64,000 bases of DNA from RUG12461 sp045657665 (GTDB lineage Bacteria > Bacillota > Clostridia > Lachnospirales > Lachnospiraceae), in NCBI GenBank assembly GCA_045657665.1, contig JAZOTN010000008.1, positions 106,267 to 170,266 on the forward strand, in the 5' to 3' direction. The position numbers and the translations under genes are program-made. A model generated the notes under the pieces. The model did not search any database and had not been told where the DNA came from. It was given only the letters and a program-made list of their open reading frames with translations. The stretch's first letter is position 1. Every line of letters begins with the position of its first letter. This document shows, one piece after another, positions 1-8,669 of this stretch.

Positions 1-2
1 CG

Positions 3-449
3 GTTCTCGGAAATCTGGTGATCCTTGGGACTTTCTTATTTACATTGGCATCTACGCCGGTAGTTCTGGGGAACCTTGGGCTTGTGGATTTTCCGCCGAA
101 TTTCGTGTTTGAACACGACATCATTTACAGCGTCAATGGAATGATCTGGATTGCGGCAGCAGTGCTTTGTCAAAAGGGATGGATCGCACGCTTTTTCGGA
201 AACGGTGTGTTTGTCCGACTGTCTGAAAGAAGCTATGGGATTTATCTCTTCCATTTTCTTTTGATGCTGGGGCTCGGCAATTGTCCGGAGGGGATTCATC
301 TGTTTCTCCTTTGCCTTTTCCTGAGCTGGCTGATCGCAGAGTTTATGTATGCTGTGGTAGAGAAACCCCTCGGGGATTTCGGCCGGCATCTTTCCGTAAA
401 AAAACTGGGATCCTACTATAAAGATTTGTTTACAAAGTTTATTGCATGA
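3..449 (+). CDS. Acyltransferase 3 family membrane protein, C-terminal part
   Basis: The reading frame is open from the first base, so this is the last 148 residues of a longer gene that starts outside the window; the GTG at 18 is internal. Three to four hydrophobic segments are visible. The stretch RLSERSYGIYLFHF matches the C-terminal signature of OafA/YrhL-type O-acyltransferases (SYGIYLxH). Members of this family move an acetyl or similar acyl group onto a surface glycan at the membrane. The stop overlaps the next start in an ATGA arrangement, so the two genes are co-translated. The family is clear; the substrate is not known. Confidence 0.72.
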   Translation, partial: VLGNLVILGTFLFTLASTPVVLGNLGLVDFPPNFVFEHDIIYSVNGMIWIAAAVLCQKGWIARFFGNGVFVRLSERSYGIYLFHFLLMLGLGNCPEGIHLFLLCLFLSWLIAEFMYAVVEKPLGDFGRHLSVKKLGSYYKDLFTKFIA

Positions 450-2413
450 TGAAGATCAAACAGATTATGAAGAAAATATACCCGCTTCTCATCCTGCTGG
501 TGATCGGCGTGATCCTGATGCTGTATGGTTACGCGAAGGTCAGAGACGAATACGGGATCCATATTTATGAGAGCAGCTCGGATACATTCTCAGAGCCTCT
601 TCAAAACGGGGATGTGATCCGAACGGATTTTGTTGCGCCGGATTCCATGAAGATGGAGTCGGTGGGATTTCTTTTTGTGGATTACGGAAATGAAAACAGC
701 GGCGGAGAACTGCTGGTTTCTGTAAACAACCGGACAACCGGGGAACAGCTGGGATCCGGCATCATTCCCGTAAATACAACCCGTGAGTGGGAATGGCAGG
801 ATCTCGGTCTTTCCGGGGAACGGGTTTCATCAGGTGATATGGTGGAGGTTCTGATCAAAGCAGAGAATCTGCCGGATGAAACAGTGCTTTCTCTGGTCCT
901 CTCAAAAGACGGAGAGCATCCCGCACTCCGGATCCATGCGGATTACTGGGATTCGTTCCAGAAGCTGCAGATTCTTTTTTCCCTTGTGGTTCTCGGACTG
1001 ATCGTGTTTGCGTATTACGGACTTTATATCAGGCAGATCCGGCTGGAATATCTGTTTCTTCTGACCTTTGTCATAATGGGATTTCTTTTTAATTTTCTGA
1101 TTCCGGCAAAGCTCGGACCGGATGAGGAAGCGCATCTTAACAGTGTCTACAAGATTGCGGAACGGATCGAAGGGTGGGAAGCACCTGCGGACAACGTATC
1201 CATGATCACTGCGGAGGAAAAATATAACGGTCTTGGTGTGGAAGAAACAGGACATGACTACTATGTGACATATTATGGATGGCTGGCAGCGCATTCGGAC
1301 AATACCGTATTGGAAACCCATAGCTTCTGGGGTTCCCAGGAAAACCCGGATCTTACCTATACGCCGGCTGCTCTTGGAATTGTGGCGGGAAGAGAATTGC
1401 ATCTTTCTGCAGCGGGGATCATTGTCTGCGGCAGGATCTTTGCCTTTGTTCCTGTTTGTTTGCTGCTGTTTTATGCCATCAAAAGGATTCCGTTCGGAAA
1501 TGAAATACTGTTCACCATTGCGATGCTGCCGACCATGCTTCAGGAGGCAACGACGATCAATGCGGACGGAATTGATATAGCGCTTTCCTTTGCGCTGATC
1601 GCAGCCGTGCTGCGGATCTTGTACGGTGAAAAAGAAAAATGGCGGTTTCTGGACTACGGAATCCTTGTTTTTACGATGCTGATTCTCTGCAGATGTAAAT
1701 ATGGTGCGCTTGTCCCGCTCTGTATGCTGCCACTTCTGATTTTCTGGAAAAAGAAGTCTGCTTTGAAGGGACTACGGGATTCGTTTCGGTCAAAAAAGGG
1801 GGCAGAGGAAGCGATTCTTGCCGCTGCCTGCCTCGTGCTTCCGGTCGTATGTATCCTGATCGGCTTTTTCCCACTGATTCATACGACCGTACATGCATAC
1901 GGAGAGACGCTCTGGGCTACCCATTACACATTTTCCGATATACTGCACGATCCTCTTTCGATCCTGTATCTTCTTGCAAGCACGATCTATCATAAAATGG
2001 ATTTCTATATCCTCAGCCTTTCCGGAACGTATCTCGGATGGCTCAATATTATATTACCGCAATATCTGACGATCACGATGCTTTTTATCGTTCTGATCGC
2101 GTCTCTTCCGAAGGAATCGGAGCATTCTCTTTTCCCGGTTTCACGCAGGATCATGTTCTTTTTGACGGCGTTTTTCGGAATTGCCTTTGCGGTTGGCGGT
2201 ATGCTGATCGGCTGGACGGATGTCGGAAGTGATTTTATCGATGGAGTGCAGGGACGGTATTTTTTGCCTTTCCTGCCGCTTCTCATCTTTGCCCTGCGGC
2301 CGAAATGCATTGCTGTTTCAGAGGATGGAAGCGTACAAAAGAAAGCGGTTATGGCAAGCGTGTTTATGCAGATCTGGATCATAACAGCGCTGTTTGTAAG
2401 AGCGCAATCATGA
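446..2413 (+). CDS. DUF2142 polytopic membrane protein (probable GT-C type)
   Basis: 655 residues. One membrane helix (about 10-27) is followed by an extracytoplasmic beta-rich region (about 30-170) and then around ten helices. GPDEEAH near residue 225 and GRYFLPFLPLL near 602 are the two hallmark motifs of DUF2142. The acidic PDE-x-H motif just after a helix resembles the catalytic loop of GT-C glycosyltransferases that use polyprenyl-phosphate sugars, so an extracytoplasmic glycosyl transfer is likely but inferred. The gene is ATGA-coupled to the gene before it and is followed after 10 bases by a glycosyltransferase. A second DUF2142 gene lies at 4857. The reaction is unproven. Confidence 0.82.
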   Translation: MMKIKQIMKKIYPLLILLVIGVILMLYGYAKVRDEYGIHIYESSSDTFSEPLQNGDVIRTDFVAPDSMKMESVGFLFVDYGNENSGGELLVSVNNRTTGEQLGSGIIPVNTTREWEWQDLGLSGERVSSGDMVEVLIKAENLPDETVLSLVLSKDGEHPALRIHADYWDSFQKLQILFSLVVLGLIVFAYYGLYIRQIRLEYLFLLTFVIMGFLFNFLIPAKLGPDEEAHLNSVYKIAERIEGWEAPADNVSMITAEEKYNGLGVEETGHDYYVTYYGWLAAHSDNTVLETHSFWGSQENPDLTYTPAALGIVAGRELHLSAAGIIVCGRIFAFVPVCLLLFYAIKRIPFGNEILFTIAMLPTMLQEATTINADGIDIALSFALIAAVLRILYGEKEKWRFLDYGILVFTMLILCRCKYGALVPLCMLPLLIFWKKKSALKGLRDSFRSKKGAEEAILAAACLVLPVVCILIGFFPLIHTTVHAYGETLWATHYTFSDILHDPLSILYLLASTIYHKMDFYILSLSGTYLGWLNIILPQYLTITMLFIVLIASLPKESEHSLFPVSRRIMFFLTAFFGIAFAVGGMLIGWTDVGSDFIDGVQGRYFLPFLPLLIFALRPKCIAVSEDGSVQKKAVMASVFMQIWIITALFVRAQS

Positions 2414-2423
2414 GGACGAACCT

Positions 2424-4853
2424 ATGATATTTGATGAATATAAAAACGGACCGGTCGATGGCGGAAATGCTGTTTATCTCGTTGATGACCTGAAATACTA
2501 TGAAAAGATTGACAGGTCGAGGCGACAGATTCTGATCTCCGGCTGGCTTTTCTATAAAACAAGGACAGAGGAACCTATTCAAACGAAGGTGGTTATGGAT
2601 GGGAAAGATTCAGAAGACCTTACCGATGTTATGATCCGGCAGGAGATCATAAACCGTCAGGATGTCTGCGATATGTATGACGGTAAAAATGCAAAGATCG
2701 GCTTCCGGATCCTTATTGAAACGACACGAAGTTTTAGGGAGACCGGAGAGAAAATAGAACTTCAGGTAGAACGCATGGATGGGAGCGAAGCGGTATCTGT
2801 GCTGACTCTTCCGACGGATGAAGAGAGTCTTTCTGAAATCCATGTGGAAAATGTGCATTATATGATCGACCAGTTTGCTCTAAACGGAGATACGATCCGG
2901 ATGGCAGGCTGGGGCTATCTTTCTGACCTTTTCGAGGAGTATCGTCCGCTTACAGTTTGGGCGGAAGCGGATGGAAAGCGGATCGGCAGGGCAGAATATA
3001 TGCTGCGCCCGGATATCATCAGCCTTTTTAAAGCACCGGAGGATGCAGAGCGTCAATGGGGTTTTTTCCTGCTATTGGAGCTCAAAGACTATCCGGAATG
3101 TGTGATCTGCTTTGGAGAAGAACAGTGTTTTGCGGAGAAAAGGATCAGTCTTGACGAACTGCGTCGGGAGAAACGGGAGAAAAAAAGGCGCTACCGGAGC
3201 AAATGGGAAATGATGCGCCTTGCGGATCCGATGCAGAAAGAGGATGACCGCTGGTACCACAAACACCTTTCCCGGGAAGAATATGACCACATTATGGAAG
3301 AAAGGCTTTCTTTCCGAAATGTGGATTATGATGTGTGGATCCGGAGGCATCTGCCGACGGAAAAGGAACTGGCTGTTCAAAGAAAGGCACGGTTTGAGAA
3401 GAATCCGAAGATCTCCATTGCGGTACCGACATTTCGGACACCGGAAAAGTTCCTCAGAGAAATGATCTCTTCGGTGCAGTCCCAGACCTATCCGAACTGG
3501 GAGCTTTGTATCGCAGACGGAAGCCTTGACGGGAGCCTGACGGAGATACTAACGGAGCTTTCCGGGAAGGATAAGCGGATCCGTTTTGTGACGCTGGAGG
3601 AAAACTACGGGATCTCCGGAAATACCAATGAAGCGCTGAAAATCGCAACGGGAGAATACTTATCGCTCCTTGACCATGATGATGTGCTGACGCCGGATGC
3701 TCTCTATGAGGTTGTAAAACGGATCAATGAAACGGATGCGGACTGTATCTATTCGGATGAGGATAAAGTGGATTTTGATCTGGAGGACTATTTTGAACCT
3801 CATTTTAAACCGGATTTCAATCCGGATATGCTCCACAGCTGCAATTACATCTGCCATTTCTTTGTGATCCGGAGGGATGTATTTGAGAGAGCCGGGTTCT
3901 TCCGTTCGGAGTATGACGGATCACAGGATTTCGACTTTATTTTGAGATGTACTTCAGAGGCCGGCAGGATCGAACATATCCGGAAAATGCTCTACCACTG
4001 GCGGAGTCATGCGGCGTCTACTGCGATGAATCCGGAGAATAAGATGTACTGCTATACGGCAGGACGGGCAGCGATTCTTTCGGATCTAGAGAAACACGGC
4101 TATCAGGGCGCGACGGTCGGGAACTATACAAGGCTGGGTTATTATGAACCGTTTTATCCGCTTTCGACGAAACCGATAGTGACAGTTTTTACACGGGAAG
4201 AAAGTTTGCCGAGGATACAAGGTGCAAAAGAGGCCGGAAATCTATACGAAAACACAGAGATTATTTCTCTTTCAGGGGAAGGGATCTGTTCCGAACAGCT
4301 GCCGTCGCTGCTTCAAAGTGCGAAGGGAGACTATTATCTTTTCCTGTCCGGGATCTTTCTGGAAGGTTCTGAAAACTGGATCGAGAGACTTCTTTCCAAT
4401 GCCCTTCGTCCTGAGGTTGGAGTGATCGGAGGAATGGTTTATAATGAAATTGGTCGGATCAGTTCGTCCGGAAAGATTGTCCGTGAGAATGGAACACTCA
4501 TGGATCTCTTTAAGGGACTTCTTAAGGAGGAGCCGGGGTATGCGGCGCATGCACTGATGCAGCAGGATGTGAGTGCCGTTTCGCCGGGGTGTTTTCTTAT
4601 CAGCCGGGAGAATTACGAAAAGGCAGGTGGATTTCCGGTTGCTTCTTCCGAGATGGAATCGGCAGCATTGCTTTGCAGAAATGTGCTCGATATGAACAGA
4701 CTGGTGGTTTATACGCCGTTTGCAAGGGTGAAGGAAAAGGAATCTCCGATAAATGAGGATATTCTGATTGAGACGCTGAGAACGGGGAAGAGTGACCCGT
4801 ATTATCATCCCGGATTTGATCCGGAGGGAGAGGCGTTTACGCTGACGCTATAG
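2424..4853 (+). CDS. Large two-domain GT2 glycosyltransferase
   Basis: 809 residues, cytoplasmic. The N-terminal third carries two similar beta units marked by ISGWLFY (about 38) and MAGWGYL (about 160), then a charged linker (about 235-325). A full GT-A/GT2 domain starts at ISIAVPTF (about 330), with LLDHDD near 415 as the DxD metal/nucleotide site and YSDEDK near 443, the layout of RgpF/WbbL-like enzymes. Residues 585-770 look like a second, weaker GT-A domain (GDYYLFLSG, VGVIGGMVYN) without a clean DxD. GAGGACG sits 8 bases before the ATG. It probably adds a backbone sugar; donor and linkage cannot be read. It ends in TAG. Confidence 0.85.
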   Translation: MIFDEYKNGPVDGGNAVYLVDDLKYYEKIDRSRRQILISGWLFYKTRTEEPIQTKVVMDGKDSEDLTDVMIRQEIINRQDVCDMYDGKNAKIGFRILIETTRSFRETGEKIELQVERMDGSEAVSVLTLPTDEESLSEIHVENVHYMIDQFALNGDTIRMAGWGYLSDLFEEYRPLTVWAEADGKRIGRAEYMLRPDIISLFKAPEDAERQWGFFLLLELKDYPECVICFGEEQCFAEKRISLDELRREKREKKRRYRSKWEMMRLADPMQKEDDRWYHKHLSREEYDHIMEERLSFRNVDYDVWIRRHLPTEKELAVQRKARFEKNPKISIAVPTFRTPEKFLREMISSVQSQTYPNWELCIADGSLDGSLTEILTELSGKDKRIRFVTLEENYGISGNTNEALKIATGEYLSLLDHDDVLTPDALYEVVKRINETDADCIYSDEDKVDFDLEDYFEPHFKPDFNPDMLHSCNYICHFFVIRRDVFERAGFFRSEYDGSQDFDFILRCTSEAGRIEHIRKMLYHWRSHAASTAMNPENKMYCYTAGRAAILSDLEKHGYQGATVGNYTRLGYYEPFYPLSTKPIVTVFTREESLPRIQGAKEAGNLYENTEIISLSGEGICSEQLPSLLQSAKGDYYLFLSGIFLEGSENWIERLLSNALRPEVGVIGGMVYNEIGRISSSGKIVRENGTLMDLFKGLLKEEPGYAAHALMQQDVSAVSPGCFLISRENYEKAGGFPVASSEMESAALLCRNVLDMNRLVVYTPFARVKEKESPINEDILIETLRTGKSDPYYHPGFDPEGEAFTLTL

Positions 4854-4856
4854 GGT

Positions 4857-6845
4857 ATGGATAGAAAGAAGTTTGTAAAAAGCATACTGATCGCGGCGAT
4901 AGCGGTTATTGCTGTTCTTGGGATTGCGGCTCTGGTTGAGATTATCGGGTTTGAGTGGAAGTCTGTCCGGAGTCCAAAGGCGGAACACGTATATGCTCTG
5001 TCGGAAGCAATAGAAGCAGATAATCCGATCGAAGGACGGGATCATTACCTGACTGCGGGAGAGACCATCAGTGAAACAGATGATTATTCGGAGCATTCCT
5101 ATACGGACCCGGTGTTTTATCGGTTTGATTTCCCGTCGGAATTTCTGAATCGTTTGCAGGTTACGCTGAAAGAACCTGAAGAAGCGGAAGATTTCAGGAA
5201 CGTCGATTATACAGTGATTGTAAACACGGCATCCACTTATGGGGAGGATAAGTATACGTGGCTTGACGACAGCGCTTCTTATCTTCTTGGATGCGGCATT
5301 ACGGAGCTTCGGGATGTTTCCAAATCCGTATATCTGGAGCTGGAAAAAGAGGATGCGGAGCGGATTGAAAGCGTCACATTTGCAAATCGTTTCGTGTTTA
5401 ACTACGAGAGATGGCTCCTTTTGGTGGCAGCAGTCGGAGTTCTTGCGATTCTGATTCTTTTCAGAAAGGTATTGCTGGAACGCCTGGAACTGGTATTCCT
5501 TCTTTTTGCCATGACATTCGGCATTTCGATCTTGTTTTCTCATGGGATTACACCCCTTTGCTGGGATGAACAGATTCATTTTTCCTGTATTTATCAGATG
5601 TCTTATCCGGGAGATGTGCCACAGACGGAGAGCTACACGGCCTATACGACCCTGCAGCTTCCGAAGGGTAATACCATTGAGGAGCATGAACTCCTCGCTG
5701 CCTGGGCAGACGCTCATAATGACTTAAATACAGCCGTTTATGCGCCGAAGGATTATCCGCACACAACGGTGTTCGGTCGGGTCGGATACATATTTGAGGC
5801 ATTTTCGATGTTTCTTGCAAGGGCACTTGGAGCCGGATTTTCAGCTTGTATCTATATTTCCAATTTTGTGAATCTTCTGGTCTACGTGGTCGTAGTGACG
5901 TTTGCGATACGGCTTGCTGCTTTCGGAAAACGAGCGATGTTTTTTATCGCGATGATGCCGGTGCCGCTCCTCCTTGCAACCGCGTTTTCTTATGATGCTT
6001 TTACAAATGCGTTTTTGCTTCTTGGATTTGCACTTTTCAGCCGGGAATATGCAAGTTCTGAAAAACTGAACTATAAACGTATGGTGCTTTGTGCGGCAGC
6101 CTTTGCTCTCGGCATCATTCCGAAGGCAGTTTATTTTCCGCTTGCGTTATTACCCGCTTTTTTGCCGAAAGAAAAGTATCGGAGCAAAAAAGAGCGGGAC
6201 ATCTACTGCATCCTGCTGCTTCTGCTGACACTTGCCCTTGCCGCGACGTTTGTGCTTCCGACGATTCTTGCCGGAAGCGGTGGTACGGATCTTTACTCTG
6301 ATCCCCGGAGAGCAACTGCAAATGTATCGGCACAGCTTTCACTTGTGCTGCATCATCCTGTGAAATACCTGAGACTTTTGCTTACGAATATCCTTTCGTG
6401 GCAGCTGCCCTGGTATCTTGGGATGAAATCCTGGACAAACTTTGTGTATTCCGGAATGTATACGGGAACCGGAACCTATCTCATTTCACTGATTTTCGCT
6501 TTCCTTGCGTTGACGCAGGGGAGCATGGATGGTGCAGATAAGATGCCATCCTTAAAGCGCCTTAAGATTGGTGCTGTCATCCTTTCCCTGATCTCTCAGA
6601 TGACGATCTGGAGCGCCATGTATCTGGCATTCAATCCTGTCGGAGCGGAACGCATCAAGGGCGTGCAGGGACGGTATCTGTTCCCGTTTGTGTGGCTCGT
6701 GATCCTGCTGTTCTTTAACAAAAAGATCGAATGCCGCTTGAAACAGAGTACCTATAACACGATTATAGTCGGCTCGGCAGCGTTTGTTACCTTTATAACG
6801 TGTTATATGGTATACTATTCTACGATGTGGATGAATGTAATATAA
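4857..6845 (+). CDS. DUF2142 polytopic membrane protein
   Basis: 662 residues. One N-terminal helix (about 8-28) and an extracytoplasmic region to about 180 are followed by many helices. CWDEQIHF near 234 replaces the PDEEAH of its paralogue at 446, and GRYLFPF near 604 matches the C-terminal DUF2142 signature, so the two genes share fold and layout but are strongly diverged. It starts 3 bases after the preceding stop, with only AGGGT beside the ATG, which suggests translational coupling. It is probably a GT-C-like glycosyltransferase or a related step at the outer face of the membrane. The function is inferred. Confidence 0.82.
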   Translation: MDRKKFVKSILIAAIAVIAVLGIAALVEIIGFEWKSVRSPKAEHVYALSEAIEADNPIEGRDHYLTAGETISETDDYSEHSYTDPVFYRFDFPSEFLNRLQVTLKEPEEAEDFRNVDYTVIVNTASTYGEDKYTWLDDSASYLLGCGITELRDVSKSVYLELEKEDAERIESVTFANRFVFNYERWLLLVAAVGVLAILILFRKVLLERLELVFLLFAMTFGISILFSHGITPLCWDEQIHFSCIYQMSYPGDVPQTESYTAYTTLQLPKGNTIEEHELLAAWADAHNDLNTAVYAPKDYPHTTVFGRVGYIFEAFSMFLARALGAGFSACIYISNFVNLLVYVVVVTFAIRLAAFGKRAMFFIAMMPVPLLLATAFSYDAFTNAFLLLGFALFSREYASSEKLNYKRMVLCAAAFALGIIPKAVYFPLALLPAFLPKEKYRSKKERDIYCILLLLLTLALAATFVLPTILAGSGGTDLYSDPRRATANVSAQLSLVLHHPVKYLRLLLTNILSWQLPWYLGMKSWTNFVYSGMYTGTGTYLISLIFAFLALTQGSMDGADKMPSLKRLKIGAVILSLISQMTIWSAMYLAFNPVGAERIKGVQGRYLFPFVWLVILLFFNKKIECRLKQSTYNTIIVGSAAFVTFITCYMVYYSTMWMNVI

Positions 6846-6852
6846 AAGGAAT

Positions 6853-8658
6853 ATGGGGAATATTCGAAGAAAAGATATTGATCTGTTAAAAGGCATCGCA
6901 ATCCTTGCAGTTGTGTTTTACCATGTGGGGTTTCTTCCATCAGGCTATCTTGGGGTTGATGTTTTTTTTGTGCTTGGAGGATTTTTGATCGTTCCGAAGA
7001 TTGTGGAACAGGTTTTAAAGAATGAATTTCAGTACTTACGCTTTCTTGCTGAACGGATTATTCGGTTTCTTCCGCTTCTGTTGATTGTATCACTGATTTC
7101 CATGGTCATAGGTTATTTTTTCTGGCTGCCGGATGACTATGAAAACCTGTCTGAGTCTGTTGTTGCATCAAACCTTTTTTCAAACAATATTCTTTCGGCA
7201 ATTACAACCGGCAATTATTGGGATACAGTAAATGAATACAAACCCTTGATGCATACTTGGTATCTGGGGATTCTGATGGAGTTTTATATAACCGTCCCAC
7301 TCATAGTACTGATTTTTGGAAAACTATCTGGATGTCTGCACTGGAATGGACGAAAGGTAATTTTGTTCATTTTATCCTTACTGACGTTGATTTCATTTTT
7401 GGTGTTTTTGCTTTACCCGGCCGGAACAGCTCAAAAGTTTTATTATCTTCCGTTCCGATTTTATGAGCTTTCGGCAGGTGGAGTGGTTGGTTGTATTGTA
7501 AGAGAAAGGGGATGCCTTTTTAAAGGGAAAAAGGTTCTTTCATGTCTTTTTTTTATGATACTATGCGTTATAATATGCATAGGGATTTTCAGTATTGAAC
7601 CAGGAAGCATCGGTAAGGAGACCTGGATCATAGGGAATGAAGAGGAGAGTGCGGGTGATCATCGGTTATTGATTCCAAATATGTTGGCGGTTCCGTTGAC
7701 AGTATTATTTACCGTTCTTTTTTTGGGATCCGAGGAAATATCTCTTTTCAATAAAAGCCGTTTTCTTCCGATGGTAGGAAGACGGAGTTATAGTATCTTT
7801 GTGTGGCATCAGGTACTGTTGGCGTTGTATCGTTATTCGATTTCCATAAAGATCACAGTTGGTTTTCTGATTCTCTATATTGTGGTATTGGCGATAGTTA
7901 CGGAAATCAGCTACCGGAAAATCGAACAGATTCGGTTAAGCAAAAAAAGCTTTATTGTAACAACTTGCGGAGCATTGATTTTATCAGGAGTTTCTTTTGG
8001 CATTTACCATCATGCCGGAGTGGTACGTGATATTCCGGAGCTGGATATCCGGGTGAGTGATGTCCACCGTAACATGCATGCGGAGTATTGCGACAGAGTG
8101 TATGCTTATCAGGATGATTTTTCAATGGAAAACGGAAAGAGAAATATCCTTGTTGTCGGGAACAGTTTTGCACGTGACTTTGGAAATATACTTTTGGAGT
8201 CGACGTATGCGGATAAGATCAATTTATCATATCGGAATTGGCTCACAGAAGATCAGGATTTTTTGATTCAACAAGCAGATCGAATTTTCGTTTTCAGCGC
8301 GAAAGAGAAGGTTTCGGATTTTATATGGGATAATGTAAGTGACAAGAGTGTGGTTTACGGAATAGGCACCAAAAATTATGGTACGAACAATGGACAGATC
8401 TATTCTCACCGTTTTTCTAATGATTATTTTACTCAGACTGCGGAATATGATAAGGGATATAAGACTTTGAACGAGGACTGGGAAAGAGCATGGGGAGATC
8501 ATTACGTGGAATTGATCGCTCCGGTGGAAACAGAGGATGGAAGAATCCGGGTATTTACGGATGATGATCGGTATATCAGCCAGGATTGCCGGCATTTAAC
8601 AAAAGCAGGTGCAGAATACTATACAAGGTTATTGGATTTGGAAAATCTGATTTTCTGA
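6853..8658 (+). CDS. OafA/YrhL-type O-acyltransferase with C-terminal SGNH domain
   Basis: 601 residues. Residues 1-340 form a ten-helix acyltransferase 3 domain: DIDLLKGIAILAVVFYH at the N terminus holds the catalytic His, and SIFVWHQ near 318 is typical. The last 180 residues form an SGNH domain with block I as VVGNSFARD (about 435) and a DCRHLTKAG element near the end that supplies the Asp/His pair. In this family the membrane part brings an acetyl group across and the SGNH part places it on the glycan. The DNA looks more AT-rich than the genes before it, consistent with separate acquisition. AAAGGA lies 5 bases before the ATG. Confidence 0.88.
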   Translation: MGNIRRKDIDLLKGIAILAVVFYHVGFLPSGYLGVDVFFVLGGFLIVPKIVEQVLKNEFQYLRFLAERIIRFLPLLLIVSLISMVIGYFFWLPDDYENLSESVVASNLFSNNILSAITTGNYWDTVNEYKPLMHTWYLGILMEFYITVPLIVLIFGKLSGCLHWNGRKVILFILSLLTLISFLVFLLYPAGTAQKFYYLPFRFYELSAGGVVGCIVRERGCLFKGKKVLSCLFFMILCVIICIGIFSIEPGSIGKETWIIGNEEESAGDHRLLIPNMLAVPLTVLFTVLFLGSEEISLFNKSRFLPMVGRRSYSIFVWHQVLLALYRYSISIKITVGFLILYIVVLAIVTEISYRKIEQIRLSKKSFIVTTCGALILSGVSFGIYHHAGVVRDIPELDIRVSDVHRNMHAEYCDRVYAYQDDFSMENGKRNILVVGNSFARDFGNILLESTYADKINLSYRNWLTEDQDFLIQQADRIFVFSAKEKVSDFIWDNVSDKSVVYGIGTKNYGTNNGQIYSHRFSNDYFTQTAEYDKGYKTLNEDWERAWGDHYVELIAPVETEDGRIRVFTDDDRYISQDCRHLTKAGAEYYTRLLDLENLIF

Positions 8659-8669
8659 AAGTAAAGATA

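Noticed and set aside
902..1402. Opposite-strand open frames under the membrane protein genes, here and at many other places
   Set aside because: They lack ribosome sites and recognisable domains and mirror the codon use of the real genes on the other strand.
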